64,000 nt of DNA, from NCBI GenBank assembly GCA_964343805.1, contig CAYFLR010000011.1, forward strand, positions 62,001 through 126,000, given 5' to 3'. Every line of letters starts with the position of its first letter. Within the stretch, counting starts at the first letter, position 1. This document shows positions 44,381-53,564 of the stretch, piece after piece. This DNA is from CAYFLR01 sp964343805 (GTDB lineage: Bacteria; Bdellovibrionota_B; Oligoflexia; CAYFLR01). Both the position numbers and the translations under genes were made by a program. Below the pieces are notes generated by a model. The model saw only the letters and a list, made by a program, of their open reading frames with translations, ran no database searches and was not told the origin of the DNA.

Positions 44381-46702
44381 TTGACGAATAGAGATTTACA
44401 TGCCGCCATTCTTGCCAACGGCACTTCTCAATCAGAGTGGCAGAACCCTTCTTCACCCAGCAATAATAGACAGGAATTCCTGCAGGGTAAAAATCAACGG
44501 AAGACCATTAACAGAGGACGGCTGATTTTTCATCTGGCAGAAAATAGACATTCGAAGGATTCCCCTTTTGCCTTTTTAGCTACCTACTCTTTGTTCAAAG
44601 GAGGGAGCGGACAAATTCAAAACATGCCCCTTAAGTATGCCCTTACCGAATATGGAAAGAACACCCATCAACTCCTAGAAATCCTCCAACCCATTTATAA
44701 GGCCGGGAAGAAAAGTTTATTTATTGGCCAACTGCTAAAGAGCGGTGATCTCTTAAAACCTTTGGCTTGGGAGTCTAAAGAAGCCCATCAGTTTTTAAAA
44801 GATATTCCTCTCATAAAAGATGCGGGGATCCGTTGCCGCATACCTGATTGGTGGCAGCAGAAAAGTTGCACCTTAAACATATCCTTTAGTCGGTCCCAGG
44901 GGAAGCACCTCAGTGTCGATTCTTTGTTGGAGTTTAATGCCCATGTCCTTTTAGGAGAAGATTCCATTTCTCTAGAGGAAGCCCAAAACCTGGCGGATCA
45001 ATCAGAAGGCCTCACTCTTATTAAAGGGAAATGGGTAGAGATAGACAAGGACAGACTGAGGAAAATTTTAAAACTCTTTTCCAAGGTGAAGGATCAGTTG
45101 AAAGATGGGGCTTCCATTAGAGAAGCACTTCGTTTTCAGCTCAATTCCCCTCCTCTTACAGATGAAGAGGAGGATGAACCTTTGATTGAGGTATCTCATG
45201 ATGCTTGGTTAACAGATATACTCACCAAATTAAAAAATCCCTCACAAATGGAACCTCAAAAGCCAGGGGCCAATTTTAAAGCTAAGTTACGACCCTATCA
45301 GCAAAGAGGATTGAATTGGCTTTGCTATCTACATCAACTGCGATTTGGCGCTTGTTTAGCGGATGATATGGGACTCGGGAAAACCATTCAAGTTTTAGCA
45401 TTTTTAAACCACCTTAAGGAAAATAGAGATAAGAAATCCACCTCACTTTTAATCTTACCCACCTCACTCATTCACAATTGGAGCCAAGAGATCGAACGGT
45501 TTGCGCCCTCTTTAAACTATTTTGTTGCTCACAATAGTTTCAATGGGGGATTTATGACTCAATTGCAGCAAAACTTCTATTTAACTCAGTTCGACCTTGT
45601 GATCACATCCTACACCCTAATAGCTCGCAATGAATGGTTTTGGAAGAATACCCAGTGGACCTATATCATTTTGGATGAAGCTCAGGCCATTAAGAATCAT
45701 GCCACTAAACAAGCTCAAAGTGTGAAGCGACTCAAATCATATAATCGAATTATCCTTACTGGAACACCAGTTGAAAACCGCCTAACGGATCTCTGGTCAC
45801 TCTTTGATTTTATCAACCCAGGGCTGTTGGGAAATGAGGTGGAGTTTCTAAACTATGTAAGAGGTTTAAAAAGGAATTCCATGGGCTATGGCAATTTAAA
45901 AATGGTTTTATCTCCTTACATCTTGCGTCGATTAAAAACCGATAAAAACATTATTGCTGATCTGCCGGAAAAAATTGAATTAAAGTGCTTTTGCCCGCTT
46001 ACTAAACCCCAAGTATTTCATTATCAAAAGCGAGTGGATCTGATCGAAGTTATGAGAAATTCTCCTGATCGTAAGAAACTCGGAGCTGTGATTCTTAGTT
46101 CTTTCATGACTTTCAAGCAGATTTGCAATCACCCCGATCTCTATATAGGCAATTCTTCTTTCCTCCCGAAAGAAAGTGGAAAATTTACTAAACTTATAGA
46201 AATAGCTCGTAAGATCATTGCCAAGCAAGAAAAGGGAATTGTCTTCACTCAATTTAAAGAAATGACCTTACCTTTAGCCCAATTCCTGCAAAAAGAATTA
46301 GGTCATGAAGTGCTTATCCTGCACGGGGGAGTGAACATTGTTAAACGCAAGCAAGTGATCCAACAGTTTCAAAACAGCCCCTGTCATTCTTTTTTAATTT
46401 CCTCTTTAAAAGTGGGAGGGGTGGGGCTCAATCTTATCGCTGCGAATCACATTATTCATTTTGATCGCTGGTGGAATCCTGCCGTTGAAAATCAGGCCAC
46501 CGACCGTTGTTTCCGCATTGGCCAAAAGCGAGGAGTGATGGTTTACAAGCTTATTTGCCAAGGAACCATTGAACAGAATATTGATGCCCTTATGGAAGAG
46601 AAATCTGCTCTGGCCAAAAATGTAGTGGGTAAAAGTAGGGAACATTGGCTATCCAACATGGATCAAGATGAAATTCTAGAACTGTTCAAATTAAGTATAT
46701 AA
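44381..46702 (+). CDS. Snf2/SWI2-family helicase-like ATPase
   Basis: 773 residues. The start is TTG 44381, five bases after AGGAGG. The N-terminal 290 residues are family-specific. The SNF2 core then begins with LRPYQQRGLNWLCYL, Walker A DDMGLGKTIQVLAFL, Walker B LDEAQAIKN, LTGTPVENRLTDLWSLFDF and the C-terminal helicase half with GIVFTQFKEMT, VGGVGLNLIAANHIIHFDRWWNPAVENQATDR (shortened) and RIGQ. Bacterial Snf2 proteins of this kind often act with SWIM zinc-finger proteins, as does the next gene, and remodel nucleoprotein or aid transcription recycling. Exact role unknown. Confidence 0.94.
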   Translation: MTNRDLHAAILANGTSQSEWQNPSSPSNNRQEFLQGKNQRKTINRGRLIFHLAENRHSKDSPFAFLATYSLFKGGSGQIQNMPLKYALTEYGKNTHQLLEILQPIYKAGKKSLFIGQLLKSGDLLKPLAWESKEAHQFLKDIPLIKDAGIRCRIPDWWQQKSCTLNISFSRSQGKHLSVDSLLEFNAHVLLGEDSISLEEAQNLADQSEGLTLIKGKWVEIDKDRLRKILKLFSKVKDQLKDGASIREALRFQLNSPPLTDEEEDEPLIEVSHDAWLTDILTKLKNPSQMEPQKPGANFKAKLRPYQQRGLNWLCYLHQLRFGACLADDMGLGKTIQVLAFLNHLKENRDKKSTSLLILPTSLIHNWSQEIERFAPSLNYFVAHNSFNGGFMTQLQQNFYLTQFDLVITSYTLIARNEWFWKNTQWTYIILDEAQAIKNHATKQAQSVKRLKSYNRIILTGTPVENRLTDLWSLFDFINPGLLGNEVEFLNYVRGLKRNSMGYGNLKMVLSPYILRRLKTDKNIIADLPEKIELKCFCPLTKPQVFHYQKRVDLIEVMRNSPDRKKLGAVILSSFMTFKQICNHPDLYIGNSSFLPKESGKFTKLIEIARKIIAKQEKGIVFTQFKEMTLPLAQFLQKELGHEVLILHGGVNIVKRKQVIQQFQNSPCHSFLISSLKVGGVGLNLIAANHIIHFDRWWNPAVENQATDRCFRIGQKRGVMVYKLICQGTIEQNIDALMEEKSALAKNVVGKSREHWLSNMDQDEILELFKLSI

Positions 46703-46754
46703 ACCCGGATATTTCATGATGGCTTGTAGTAGGTTCTTCACGAAATATCCGGGT
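46703..46754. repeat. 52-base hairpin between Snf2 and SWIM genes
   Basis: ACCCGGATATTTC (46703-46715) and GAAATATCCGGGT (46742-46754) are perfect 13-base inverted repeats separated by 26 bases; pairing extends a few bases further with one mismatch. It starts directly after the Snf2 stop codon. No T run follows, so it is not a standard terminator. It may be a transcript-processing or attenuation hairpin, or a small REP-like element. Confidence 0.75.
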
Positions 46755-46765
46755 AAAGGAGGGCA

Positions 46766-47368
46766 ATGGAATATCCTATTTGTAATTCATGGCTGGGAAA
46801 GACATGGATCCAAAACCTCTTTCGGTTTGCCTATGATATAAAACGAATGGATAGAGGAAGGAACTACTGTAAACAAGGTGCGGTGATTCACTTGTCCATC
46901 AATGCCAACAGAGTGAGTGCACAAGTGAGAGGGTCGTACTATGAAACTTATGATGTAAATATTAGAGTCGATCCCTTAACGGCTTATGGGCAGTCTAAGC
47001 TGACCGAAGCTCTGCAGAATAGAATCGAAGTTTTGACTGAATTGCAACAAGGTAGAATTCCTCAATCTCTAAAGGGAATACTAAATAATCAAAGCTTTGG
47101 TCTATTTCCTAGTCCTTCAGATATCTTCTTTAACTGCAATTGTCCTGATTGGGCGGGTATGTGTAAACATGTGGTGGCTTCTTTGTTAAGCCTGGGCATT
47201 CGCTTTGATGAGGCTCCCAAGCTTTTATTCGACCTGCGTGGCCTTGACCTAGATGAGATGGTGGATTCTGCTATAAATAGAGAGGTTCAGCAGTTATTAG
47301 ACAAAGCTGAAAGGGGAAGTGGTAACTGTATAGATGAAAGCAAACTGGCTGCGGTTTTTAAGATTTAG
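46766..47368 (+). CDS. SWIM zinc-finger protein
   Basis: 200 residues with the SWIM signature CNCPDWAGMCKHVVASLLSLG (Cys-x-Cys, then Cys-x-His; shortened) at about 125-145. Residues FAYDIKRMDRGRNYCKQGAVIHL before it match bacterial SWIM proteins that accompany Snf2 helicases. SWIM domains bind DNA or proteins. The gene follows the Snf2 gene on the same strand, with AAAGGAGGG just before ATG 46766. Confidence 0.88.
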   Translation: MEYPICNSWLGKTWIQNLFRFAYDIKRMDRGRNYCKQGAVIHLSINANRVSAQVRGSYYETYDVNIRVDPLTAYGQSKLTEALQNRIEVLTELQQGRIPQSLKGILNNQSFGLFPSPSDIFFNCNCPDWAGMCKHVVASLLSLGIRFDEAPKLLFDLRGLDLDEMVDSAINREVQQLLDKAERGSGNCIDESKLAAVFKI

Positions 47369-47415
47369 ATTGTTTCGTAACAGTATCCGGGATTAAGAAA
47401 CTTTTACGGTCATAG

Positions 47416-47712
47416 TTATAGATCGGGCAGGTCATATTCTCTTATAATTTCATTATATAGTTCTCCCAATCTCCAAATGAGCTCATTGGCATTTGAATAC
47501 CCTTTCTCATCTTCGCCACAGGCTTCGATTAAATTATTTAGCTTTTCATCAGAATAACCATGCTTAAAGGACGGGCGAAAAACCTTATTCCATATTTCAT
47601 CGAGTGCAATATGCATATCTCGGGCTTTCAACATCAATAAAACATCCTGACGTTCTTCAAAGTCAAGATCCTTGAATTCATGTAAAATCCTTTTTAGTTT
47701 GTTTTCTTCCAT
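47416..47712 (-). CDS. Small acidic protein of unknown function
   Basis: 98 residues, predicted mainly helical and acidic, with no signal peptide or known motif. ATG 47712 follows GGAG at good spacing, which supports real translation. It is convergent with the SWIM gene and divergent from the secreted protein at 47867. No family recognised. Confidence 0.6.
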   Translation of the reverse strand: MEENKLKRILHEFKDLDFEERQDVLLMLKARDMHIALDEIWNKVFRPSFKHGYSDEKLNNLIEACGEDEKGYSNANELIWRLGELYNEIIREYDLPDL

Positions 47713-47866
47713 AGTTTCTCCATTAGGTTACTTTGTTACAATAGTACTAACATAACAAATAATTTGAATTTGGTTGATATATATCTAATTATTAGATCAC
47801 CCAAAGCCAGTGATTAGGCTTTACAATATCTGCCACCTAAGTTACAAAGCCCTCCAAGGAGGAGCT

Positions 47867-48736
47867 ATGAAAACACTGATACTTATATCTTTATTATTTA
47901 CAGGCATTTTAAATGCAAATACCACCCCCAGTTGTGAAACCCATTCTGCAGGTTTAATTAAACTTTATACGCAGTTACGTCAGGTGAGCGAGAATCCCGA
48001 ACTCATTAAAGAAACCAAATACCACATTTATTCCACAACCAATCAATTAGAAAGCATTGCCTCTTGGTTGGGACAGGACCTGTTTTGGCACTATCATGAA
48101 AACCGTAAGATCCAGTTTTCATACACTTATATGACGGATCATCGTCTAGCAGAGATTGGTGGTAAGTACGACTCTCTGATGGAGAGGATGGAAGGCTCGC
48201 CAGAAATATACGGTGAATTTGATTGGAAAAATGACCTCAGCGAAAGTAAACAGCAGCTAGCTATTTGGAATCTGTATAGTAAAGATGTGTCTTTAGAGCA
48301 GTACAGCTGTTTGGATGAGCAAAGTAAAGTCACCTTCTTGGATGACTATGCTAACAAAGACCTTCGAACTCTTTCTTACATAGAAGCGATACCCTCCCTT
48401 CCTACTCATTTAAACCCAGAACAATTGAAGAATGAGTTTCAAACAGTTCTCCAAGATGAAGAAAATTTATGGGGAGACACTATACTGGAAGGTCCTTTTG
48501 CTCAAACGGGAGCGGCTGAGATTTCTGATGTTGAAGCTCTTATCTACCATGAGCGAGTTGTGGGATTTCGAATCTATATTGTGGCACCAGCTGTGTTTAC
48601 TGATCATTGCGAGTTTAATGAAGAAACTTACGAGTATGAAAACTGCGATGGCGAAGGTCAAATTTATGTGAGTAAACTCTTAGATATCAATTTAGACCTA
48701 CTCGAAGATGGCAACTACGCTGAGTTCGATATTTAA
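47867..48736 (+). CDS. Secreted protein of unknown function
   Basis: 289 residues from ATG 47867, which follows AAGGAGGAGCT; the frame is open upstream to 47810 but that part lacks a ribosome site. The N-terminus KTLILISLLFTGILNA is a clear signal peptide. The mature protein is acidic with five Cys and ends in an Asp/Glu-rich stretch (DHCEFNEETYEYENCDGEG). No family recognised. It overlaps the stop of the convergent topoisomerase gene by four bases. Confidence 0.7.
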   Translation: MKTLILISLLFTGILNANTTPSCETHSAGLIKLYTQLRQVSENPELIKETKYHIYSTTNQLESIASWLGQDLFWHYHENRKIQFSYTYMTDHRLAEIGGKYDSLMERMEGSPEIYGEFDWKNDLSESKQQLAIWNLYSKDVSLEQYSCLDEQSKVTFLDDYANKDLRTLSYIEAIPSLPTHLNPEQLKNEFQTVLQDEENLWGDTILEGPFAQTGAAEISDVEALIYHERVVGFRIYIVAPAVFTDHCEFNEETYEYENCDGEGQIYVSKLLDINLDLLEDGNYAEFDI

Positions 48737-51078
48737 AAATCAAACACCACCTGATTTACCTTTCCTTTTTTTTCTAACCTCAGTCGAGTTTGAAAAGTCT
48801 TACCTGACTTAGATTTAAAACCCTTGATGACACCTGTCTTCCCATGAGTAAGCAGTTCTTTGGCGATTCGATAGGGAATCTTTTTACCTGCGATTTTTTT
48901 CCATATTTTAAATGAACAGCCTTTTTTCCAATCGGAACAGCCATAGCATTTTCGATTCTCCTCGATGGCACTACCACACTCAGGGCATTTTCCTAAGGAG
49001 TCCTCCTCATCTACAGACACCATTTTCACTTGCCATTTTTGGTCTTGAAACAGCAATCTGAGTCGAGCTTTGTCAGGGAATCCTTCTTCTTTTAAAGTGA
49101 GGATGCGTGACCTTTTTCCAGCCAGCAGGCTTTTAATGGTGGATTTAGAAAGGGTCACTCCGGCGAATTCTTTCCAGATGACAAAGGGGCAACCGGTTTT
49201 CCAACTGGAACAACCATAGCCCTTTTTTCCTTCAATGATGCGGCTACTACAAATGGGGCATTCACCGAGCGTCTCTGAGATAGAGTCTTCTTCTTTGAAT
49301 TCGTTGGTGGCCTCTTCCACAAATTGCCGGATCTCTTCCATAAAAGAGTCCAGCTCTCTACTGCCCCTAGCAATATCTTCCAGAGACTGCTCCCATTTGG
49401 CGGTTTCCACCGCGGAGGCTAAAACCCCAGCGTTTTTCATGGGGCGAATGGTATCAATCAAGAGAACCCCTTTAGTGGTGGCTTTGAGAGTCTTTTTGGC
49501 TCGTTCGATGTAATTTCTTTGGAGGAGTTTCTCGATGATAGCCGCTCGGGTAGCTTGGGTCCCAAGCCCTATATTGCCGTGAAAGATATTTTTCAGTTCT
49601 TCTTCTTCCACAAATTTCGCCGGATTGGCCATAGCTCCCAATAGACTTCCATCGCTGTATTCCTTGGGGGGCTTGGTCATCTTACTTTCAACTGTGATTT
49701 GCTGACAGTGGGCAGTATCTCCTTTTTGCAGAGGAGGCAGAATTTGTTCTTCTTTGTTATCTTTTTTCGGTGGATAGAGTACCTTCCATCCGGGTTGGGT
49801 AATAACCGTTCCCTTGGTTTTGAACGACTCTCCTTCAATGAAGGTGATGATTTCGGTGAGTTCCATTTTACNNNNNNNNNNAACATCATGAAAGGCGGCT
49901 AGAAATCGTTTTAACACCAAATTGAAAATTTTCACCTCATCCGAAGGAAGACCGCCCGGTGGTGTTCTAAGTGGAATCAGTGCGTGATGATCAGTGAGTT
50001 TGGCATCATTGAAAACCCGTTTATTTTTAGGGTCTACTTTTGATGGTTGCAAATGGGTAAATAGTTTTGGGTAATGAGGTTGAAGCTCTTTTAGAATCTG
50101 CTTAGTTAATCCTATGCTTTTAGTTCCCAGTACGGTGGAATCCGAACGAGGGTAGGAGAGACATTTCCTTTTTTCGTAAAGAGATTGGGCGAGCTCGAGG
50201 GTCTTTTGAGCTGAAAACCCATACCGCTTATTCGCATCCCTTTGCAGTTCCGTGAGTGAATAAAGAGGGGGGGGATGCTGAGTCTTTTTCTTCTTATCTA
50301 CTTTGGTAACTTGACCCGAACGCCCTTTCAGCTTATCCGCAATTTGATCGGCTTGCTCTTTCTTTTTGAGTTTGCCTTTTTCTGGGTGAAACCAGCTTCC
50401 TTTCCACTCTCCTTTTTCATTGGTAAAATGGGCAATCAACGGAAAGTAAGGCTCTGGCTTGAAGTGATCAATTTCTTTGCGCCTGTCAACCAGCAGTGAA
50501 AGCACTGCGGTTTGCACTCGACCTAGGGAGAAAAGATCTCCCATTTTTCGGGTGGCAGCGCGGGTAAGGTTCATGCCTACCAGCCAATCAGCACACTGTC
50601 TTCCCTGTCCTGCGGCAAAAATTTTATCAAAGGAGCTGGCGGATTCTATTTTTGAAAGAGTGCTTTGGATCACTTCGGGTGTGAGAGCCTGACTAGTCCA
50701 AAAGCGGTAGGTGTCTCTTTTATTTCCTCCATAATTCAAGATAGTCCGTGCAATCACTTCTCCTTCTCGACCGGCATCTGTGGCAATCACTACTTTACCA
50801 ATGTCTTTGCGTTTAATACCTTGGACTATTTTATTGAGCTGTTTTTTGGTTTTGCTAATGGCCTTGTATTTGAAGGCAGAGGGCAAAATGGGTAGAGAGT
50901 CTAAAGACCACCTTTTCCATTTGCTGTCATAATCATCAGGGGCAAAGAGTTCTACCAGATGGCCCACTGCGGATAAGATCACGTAGCTGGAGTTTTCCAA
51001 AGTGCCCATCGGCACCTTCAGTGCTTTGGCGAAGTCTCTCGCTACGGAAGGTTTTTCGGTTAAGATCAGTGTTTTCAT
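48733..51078 (-). CDS. topB: DNA topoisomerase III-like type IA enzyme (contains small assembly gap)
   Basis: About 781 residues from ATG 51078 (LTEKPSVARDFAKAL), with AAGGAG just upstream. Toprim motifs: LTEKPSVA and ATDAGREGEVIAR. The active-site Tyr is in KCLSYPRSDSTVLG, and SLGRVQTAVLSLLV is conserved. A 10-base N run (49872-49881) lies in the middle. The C-terminus has two similar zinc-ribbon modules, CPICSSRIIEG...GYGCSSWKTGCPF and CPECGSAIEEN...CYGCSDWKKGCSF. Enzymes of this group decatenate DNA and are often found on both chromosomes and mobile elements. Which role applies here cannot be told. Confidence 0.92.
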   Translation of the reverse strand: MKTLILTEKPSVARDFAKALKVPMGTLENSSYVILSAVGHLVELFAPDDYDSKWKRWSLDSLPILPSAFKYKAISKTKKQLNKIVQGIKRKDIGKVVIATDAGREGEVIARTILNYGGNKRDTYRFWTSQALTPEVIQSTLSKIESASSFDKIFAAGQGRQCADWLVGMNLTRAATRKMGDLFSLGRVQTAVLSLLVDRRKEIDHFKPEPYFPLIAHFTNEKGEWKGSWFHPEKGKLKKKEQADQIADKLKGRSGQVTKVDKKKKTQHPPPLYSLTELQRDANKRYGFSAQKTLELAQSLYEKRKCLSYPRSDSTVLGTKSIGLTKQILKELQPHYPKLFTHLQPSKVDPKNKRVFNDAKLTDHHALIPLRTPPGGLPSDEVKIFNLVLKRFLAAFHDVXXXXKMELTEIITFIEGESFKTKGTVITQPGWKVLYPPKKDNKEEQILPPLQKGDTAHCQQITVESKMTKPPKEYSDGSLLGAMANPAKFVEEEELKNIFHGNIGLGTQATRAAIIEKLLQRNYIERAKKTLKATTKGVLLIDTIRPMKNAGVLASAVETAKWEQSLEDIARGSRELDSFMEEIRQFVEEATNEFKEEDSISETLGECPICSSRIIEGKKGYGCSSWKTGCPFVIWKEFAGVTLSKSTIKSLLAGKRSRILTLKEEGFPDKARLRLLFQDQKWQVKMVSVDEEDSLGKCPECGSAIEENRKCYGCSDWKKGCSFKIWKKIAGKKIPYRIAKELLTHGKTGVIKGFKSKSGKTFQTRLRLEKKGKVNQVVFDF
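49872..49881. other. Assembly gap (10 N) inside topB
   Basis: Ten N bases. The frame continues across the gap as drawn, but the true length is uncertain. Confidence 0.98.
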
Positions 51079-51111
51079 TCGCTCCTTCATAACATGAAAT
51101 GACTTTGAGAT

Positions 51112-51867
51112 CTATTCTCTTTGTCTGATTTGGAGTTGAGATTTGATGGCTGCTTGGAGCTTGTTTATGGTTGGGCTCCTGAGAGTGTGTTTTTTGTAGT
51201 AGAAAGCCCTGGAAATTTGGAGGAGTGAAATGATTTCTGATACTTGCAGATGGTTCTTGGTTAGCTGAAGGGCAGCAATTTTAGCTGCTGTTATACTGAC
51301 ATTTCTACCATAAAGGTCCTCTCTTGCAATTGCAGCAGCAGTAGCATGCTTTATCTGACTAAAATCGGAAATAGGTGTGTCTGGTGAGAGATTGAGTTCC
51401 TCTAAAATGATCTTTCGACTGACGCGGGGAAGATATCTTCTGATACACTCAATGGAAGAGGAGTTTAGACAGCGTAAGCCAATTAGATCAGGGAAGTTAG
51501 AGCCGTCATGATAGGGATCAAATTGGGTTTGATGATGGGTATTTTGTTTGAGGATATAGAAAAAGGTGCTTCTTAAATGCTGTTGATCTTGAATGGGTTT
51601 TATAAAAGCGGGTGTGAAATTTATATCTAGTTTTAAACTTCGGTGTAAGGATATTTCCAGCCGTCTTGCAAGTTGTCCAGATTGTTTGCGATTGTTTGCC
51701 AATAAAATATGGATGTGGGTATCAGTAAGACGGTAGCAAAGTAGTTGGTAATTAATAGTTAATCGAGTAATTGTTCGTGTAATTAAGAATAGACTTTTTT
51801 GGGTGGTAGATATAACTCTATTGTCTGCCAGTCGAAGAACTAGATGGTGAGCAAATGAGCTTATAAT
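51112..51867 (-). CDS. RAYT-type (Y1/IS200-like) transposase with apparent non-ATG start
   Basis: The open frame reaches back to a TAG at 51876-51874. The HUH-type motif THIHILLAN lies at the usual place after HHLVLRLADNR, and the catalytic Tyr is in STFFYILKQ, followed by DPYHDGSNFPDLIGLR, a RAYT-family block. There is no ATG or GTG before the HUH motif. The AGGAGG site at 51875-51870 is followed by in-frame ATT (51867) and ATA (51864), so ATT or ATA may be the start, as in infC. The TTG at 51702 would remove the HUH motif. RAYTs move or maintain REP elements; a repeat array lies just upstream. Confidence 0.8.
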   Translation of the reverse strand: MISSFAHHLVLRLADNRVISTTQKSLFLITRTITRLTINYQLLCYRLTDTHIHILLANNRKQSGQLARRLEISLHRSLKLDINFTPAFIKPIQDQQHLRSTFFYILKQNTHHQTQFDPYHDGSNFPDLIGLRCLNSSSIECIRRYLPRVSRKIILEELNLSPDTPISDFSQIKHATAAAIAREDLYGRNVSITAAKIAALQLTKNHLQVSEIISLLQISRAFYYKKHTLRSPTINKLQAAIKSQLQIRQRE

Positions 51868-51956
51868 GGCCTCCTATGTTTCTGGTTTGGAGCCAGATTT
51901 TGTGGTTCTTAACGGATGCTAGAAATAAAATCAACCTAAAACCACTATTTCTGTTT

Positions 51957-52134
51957 AAATAGTCTCCCAAGTGAAATAGATATTTTATCTTGGCACGCTC
52001 GTAGACTAAATTGCCACAAAATAGTCTACCAAGTGGTTTAGATAGGCTATCTGAGGGCGTTGTTAGATTAAACAGGGCAAAAATAGTCTCTCAAGTACCA
52101 TAGATATTCTATCTAAAGACGTTGGTAGAAAAAC
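51957..52134. repeat. Three REP-like hairpin units with exact 62-base period
   Basis: The block AATAGTCT-n2-CAAGT starts each unit; AGTCT is at 51961, 52023 and 52085, so the period is 62 bases both times. Each unit has a central small hairpin (AGATA-n3-TATCT) and an outer inverted end (TAGTCT against AGACTA in unit one). The units are not identical, so they are older than a recent duplication. They lie between a RAYT gene and a decarboxylase gene, the setting expected of REP/BIME arrays. The rest of the intergenic region up to 52186 holds no gene. Confidence 0.8.
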
Positions 52135-52185
52135 CACCTCAATTTAGCCTTGCAACCAATTCACTTAGCCTATTTAATACAAGTT

Positions 52186-53559
52186 ATGACGACACAACAC
52201 TCCACTCAACAGTTTACCGAGCTAATAGGCCAACTTTTCATCGAACTGGAAAACTATCTCAGCGAGCCACCTGCCAAGGTGATGAGGCTAAACAATCTAA
52301 AAGACCTCCAGAACAAATTGCAGATGAACTCAATCGCAGCTGATTCTAAAGAATTTCTACAAACCGTGACCCACTTTTTAGAATACAGCACGAACCTGCG
52401 TAACCCCCACTATTTGGGACATCAGGTGGCTATTCCCAATCTGGGATCTATTTGCGCGGATCTGATTAATGGTGTGCTAAATAATTCCACCGCCGTATTT
52501 GATATGGGAGCAAGTGGAGTGGTGGTTGAGCAAGAGACTATCAAGTGGGCACTCGACCAACTGGGGTATGATTCTAAAAAGAGTGGAGGGATATTTACAC
52601 ACGGTGGGTCGCTTGGTAATTTGACCGCTTTGCTGGCTGCTCGGGCTTGGAAGGATCCAAACTTTTGGCAGGAAGGCTTAAAAGAGAAGCTAGCTATTTT
52701 AGTTCCAGCTACCTCTCATTACTCAATTAAAAGGGCTGCCGCTATTTTGGGTTTAGGCGCGAATTCAGTGTTTAAACTTCCTACTGGTAATTGCGGAAAG
52801 GTGATTATTTCTGAGATTACGCCCATTCTAGCCAAAGCTAGAAGTCGGGGTTATATTCCTTTTGTCATAGTTGCTAATGCCGCCTCCACCTTAACGGGAA
52901 CCTATGATGATTTAATCTCCTTCCGAAAAATAGCCGATCAAGAAAAACTCTGGCTGCATGTGGATGGAGCTCATGGGGCATCGGCAATTATCTCAGAAAA
53001 ATACGGTCACCTACTAAAGGGAGTCAACCAAGCGGATTCCATTGTTTGGGATGCTCATAAGATGCTCCAAACCTCTAGCCTTTGTGCTATGGTACTATTT
53101 AAAGAGAGTCAGAATGTTGAAAAAGTGTTTAATCAGGAAGCCAGCTACCTAAGTGATACCGAGGATGGAGTGCCGTTGGGAACCTTTCCCTTTTCTTTGG
53201 AATGTACTAAGCCGATCATAGGACTTAAACTCTATCTGACATTAATTCTTCTGGGGCAAGATCAATTGGCCAAAGACCTCGATCACCTTTATGATCGGGC
53301 GCGAGAGTTTCATGCTTACATCAAAGAGCAGCCTGACTTTGATGCGCCTATCCTGCCGGAATCGAATATCATCTTATTTCGTAGAAAGGGGAGCAATGAA
53401 CTGCAGAAAGAAATCTACCGGAATATTTTACGAGAAGGAGAATTTCATATCTCCTTTGCTGAATATGAGGGAACTTCTTATTTACGCCTGACGATCATGA
53501 ATCAGGCCAGCACTCTCACAGACATAGAGAATTTGCTTCAATATATACGTAAATCCTAG
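52186..53559 (+). CDS. PLP-dependent group II decarboxylase
   Basis: 457 residues from ATG 52186; TTG 52150 is possible but neither has a good ribosome site. The type-I aminotransferase-fold layout is clear: THGGSLGNLTALLAAR, VPATSHYSIKRAAAILGLG, LHVDGAHGASAII and the PLP-binding DAHKML with Lys292. This group contains glutamate, aromatic amino acid and 2,4-diaminobutyrate decarboxylases; substrate cannot be assigned by eye. It stands alone on the plus strand, just after the repeat array. Confidence 0.88.
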   Translation: MTTQHSTQQFTELIGQLFIELENYLSEPPAKVMRLNNLKDLQNKLQMNSIAADSKEFLQTVTHFLEYSTNLRNPHYLGHQVAIPNLGSICADLINGVLNNSTAVFDMGASGVVVEQETIKWALDQLGYDSKKSGGIFTHGGSLGNLTALLAARAWKDPNFWQEGLKEKLAILVPATSHYSIKRAAAILGLGANSVFKLPTGNCGKVIISEITPILAKARSRGYIPFVIVANAASTLTGTYDDLISFRKIADQEKLWLHVDGAHGASAIISEKYGHLLKGVNQADSIVWDAHKMLQTSSLCAMVLFKESQNVEKVFNQEASYLSDTEDGVPLGTFPFSLECTKPIIGLKLYLTLILLGQDQLAKDLDHLYDRAREFHAYIKEQPDFDAPILPESNIILFRRKGSNELQKEIYRNILREGEFHISFAEYEGTSYLRLTIMNQASTLTDIENLLQYIRKS

Positions 53560-53564
53560 ATTAA

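Noticed and set aside
46703..46754. Hairpin as Rho-independent terminator
   Set aside because: No T run follows the stem, and the next gene's ribosome site is directly downstream.
51957..52134. Possible CRISPR array
   Set aside because: Similarity extends across the whole 62-base unit with inner hairpins, there are only three units, and no cas genes are near.
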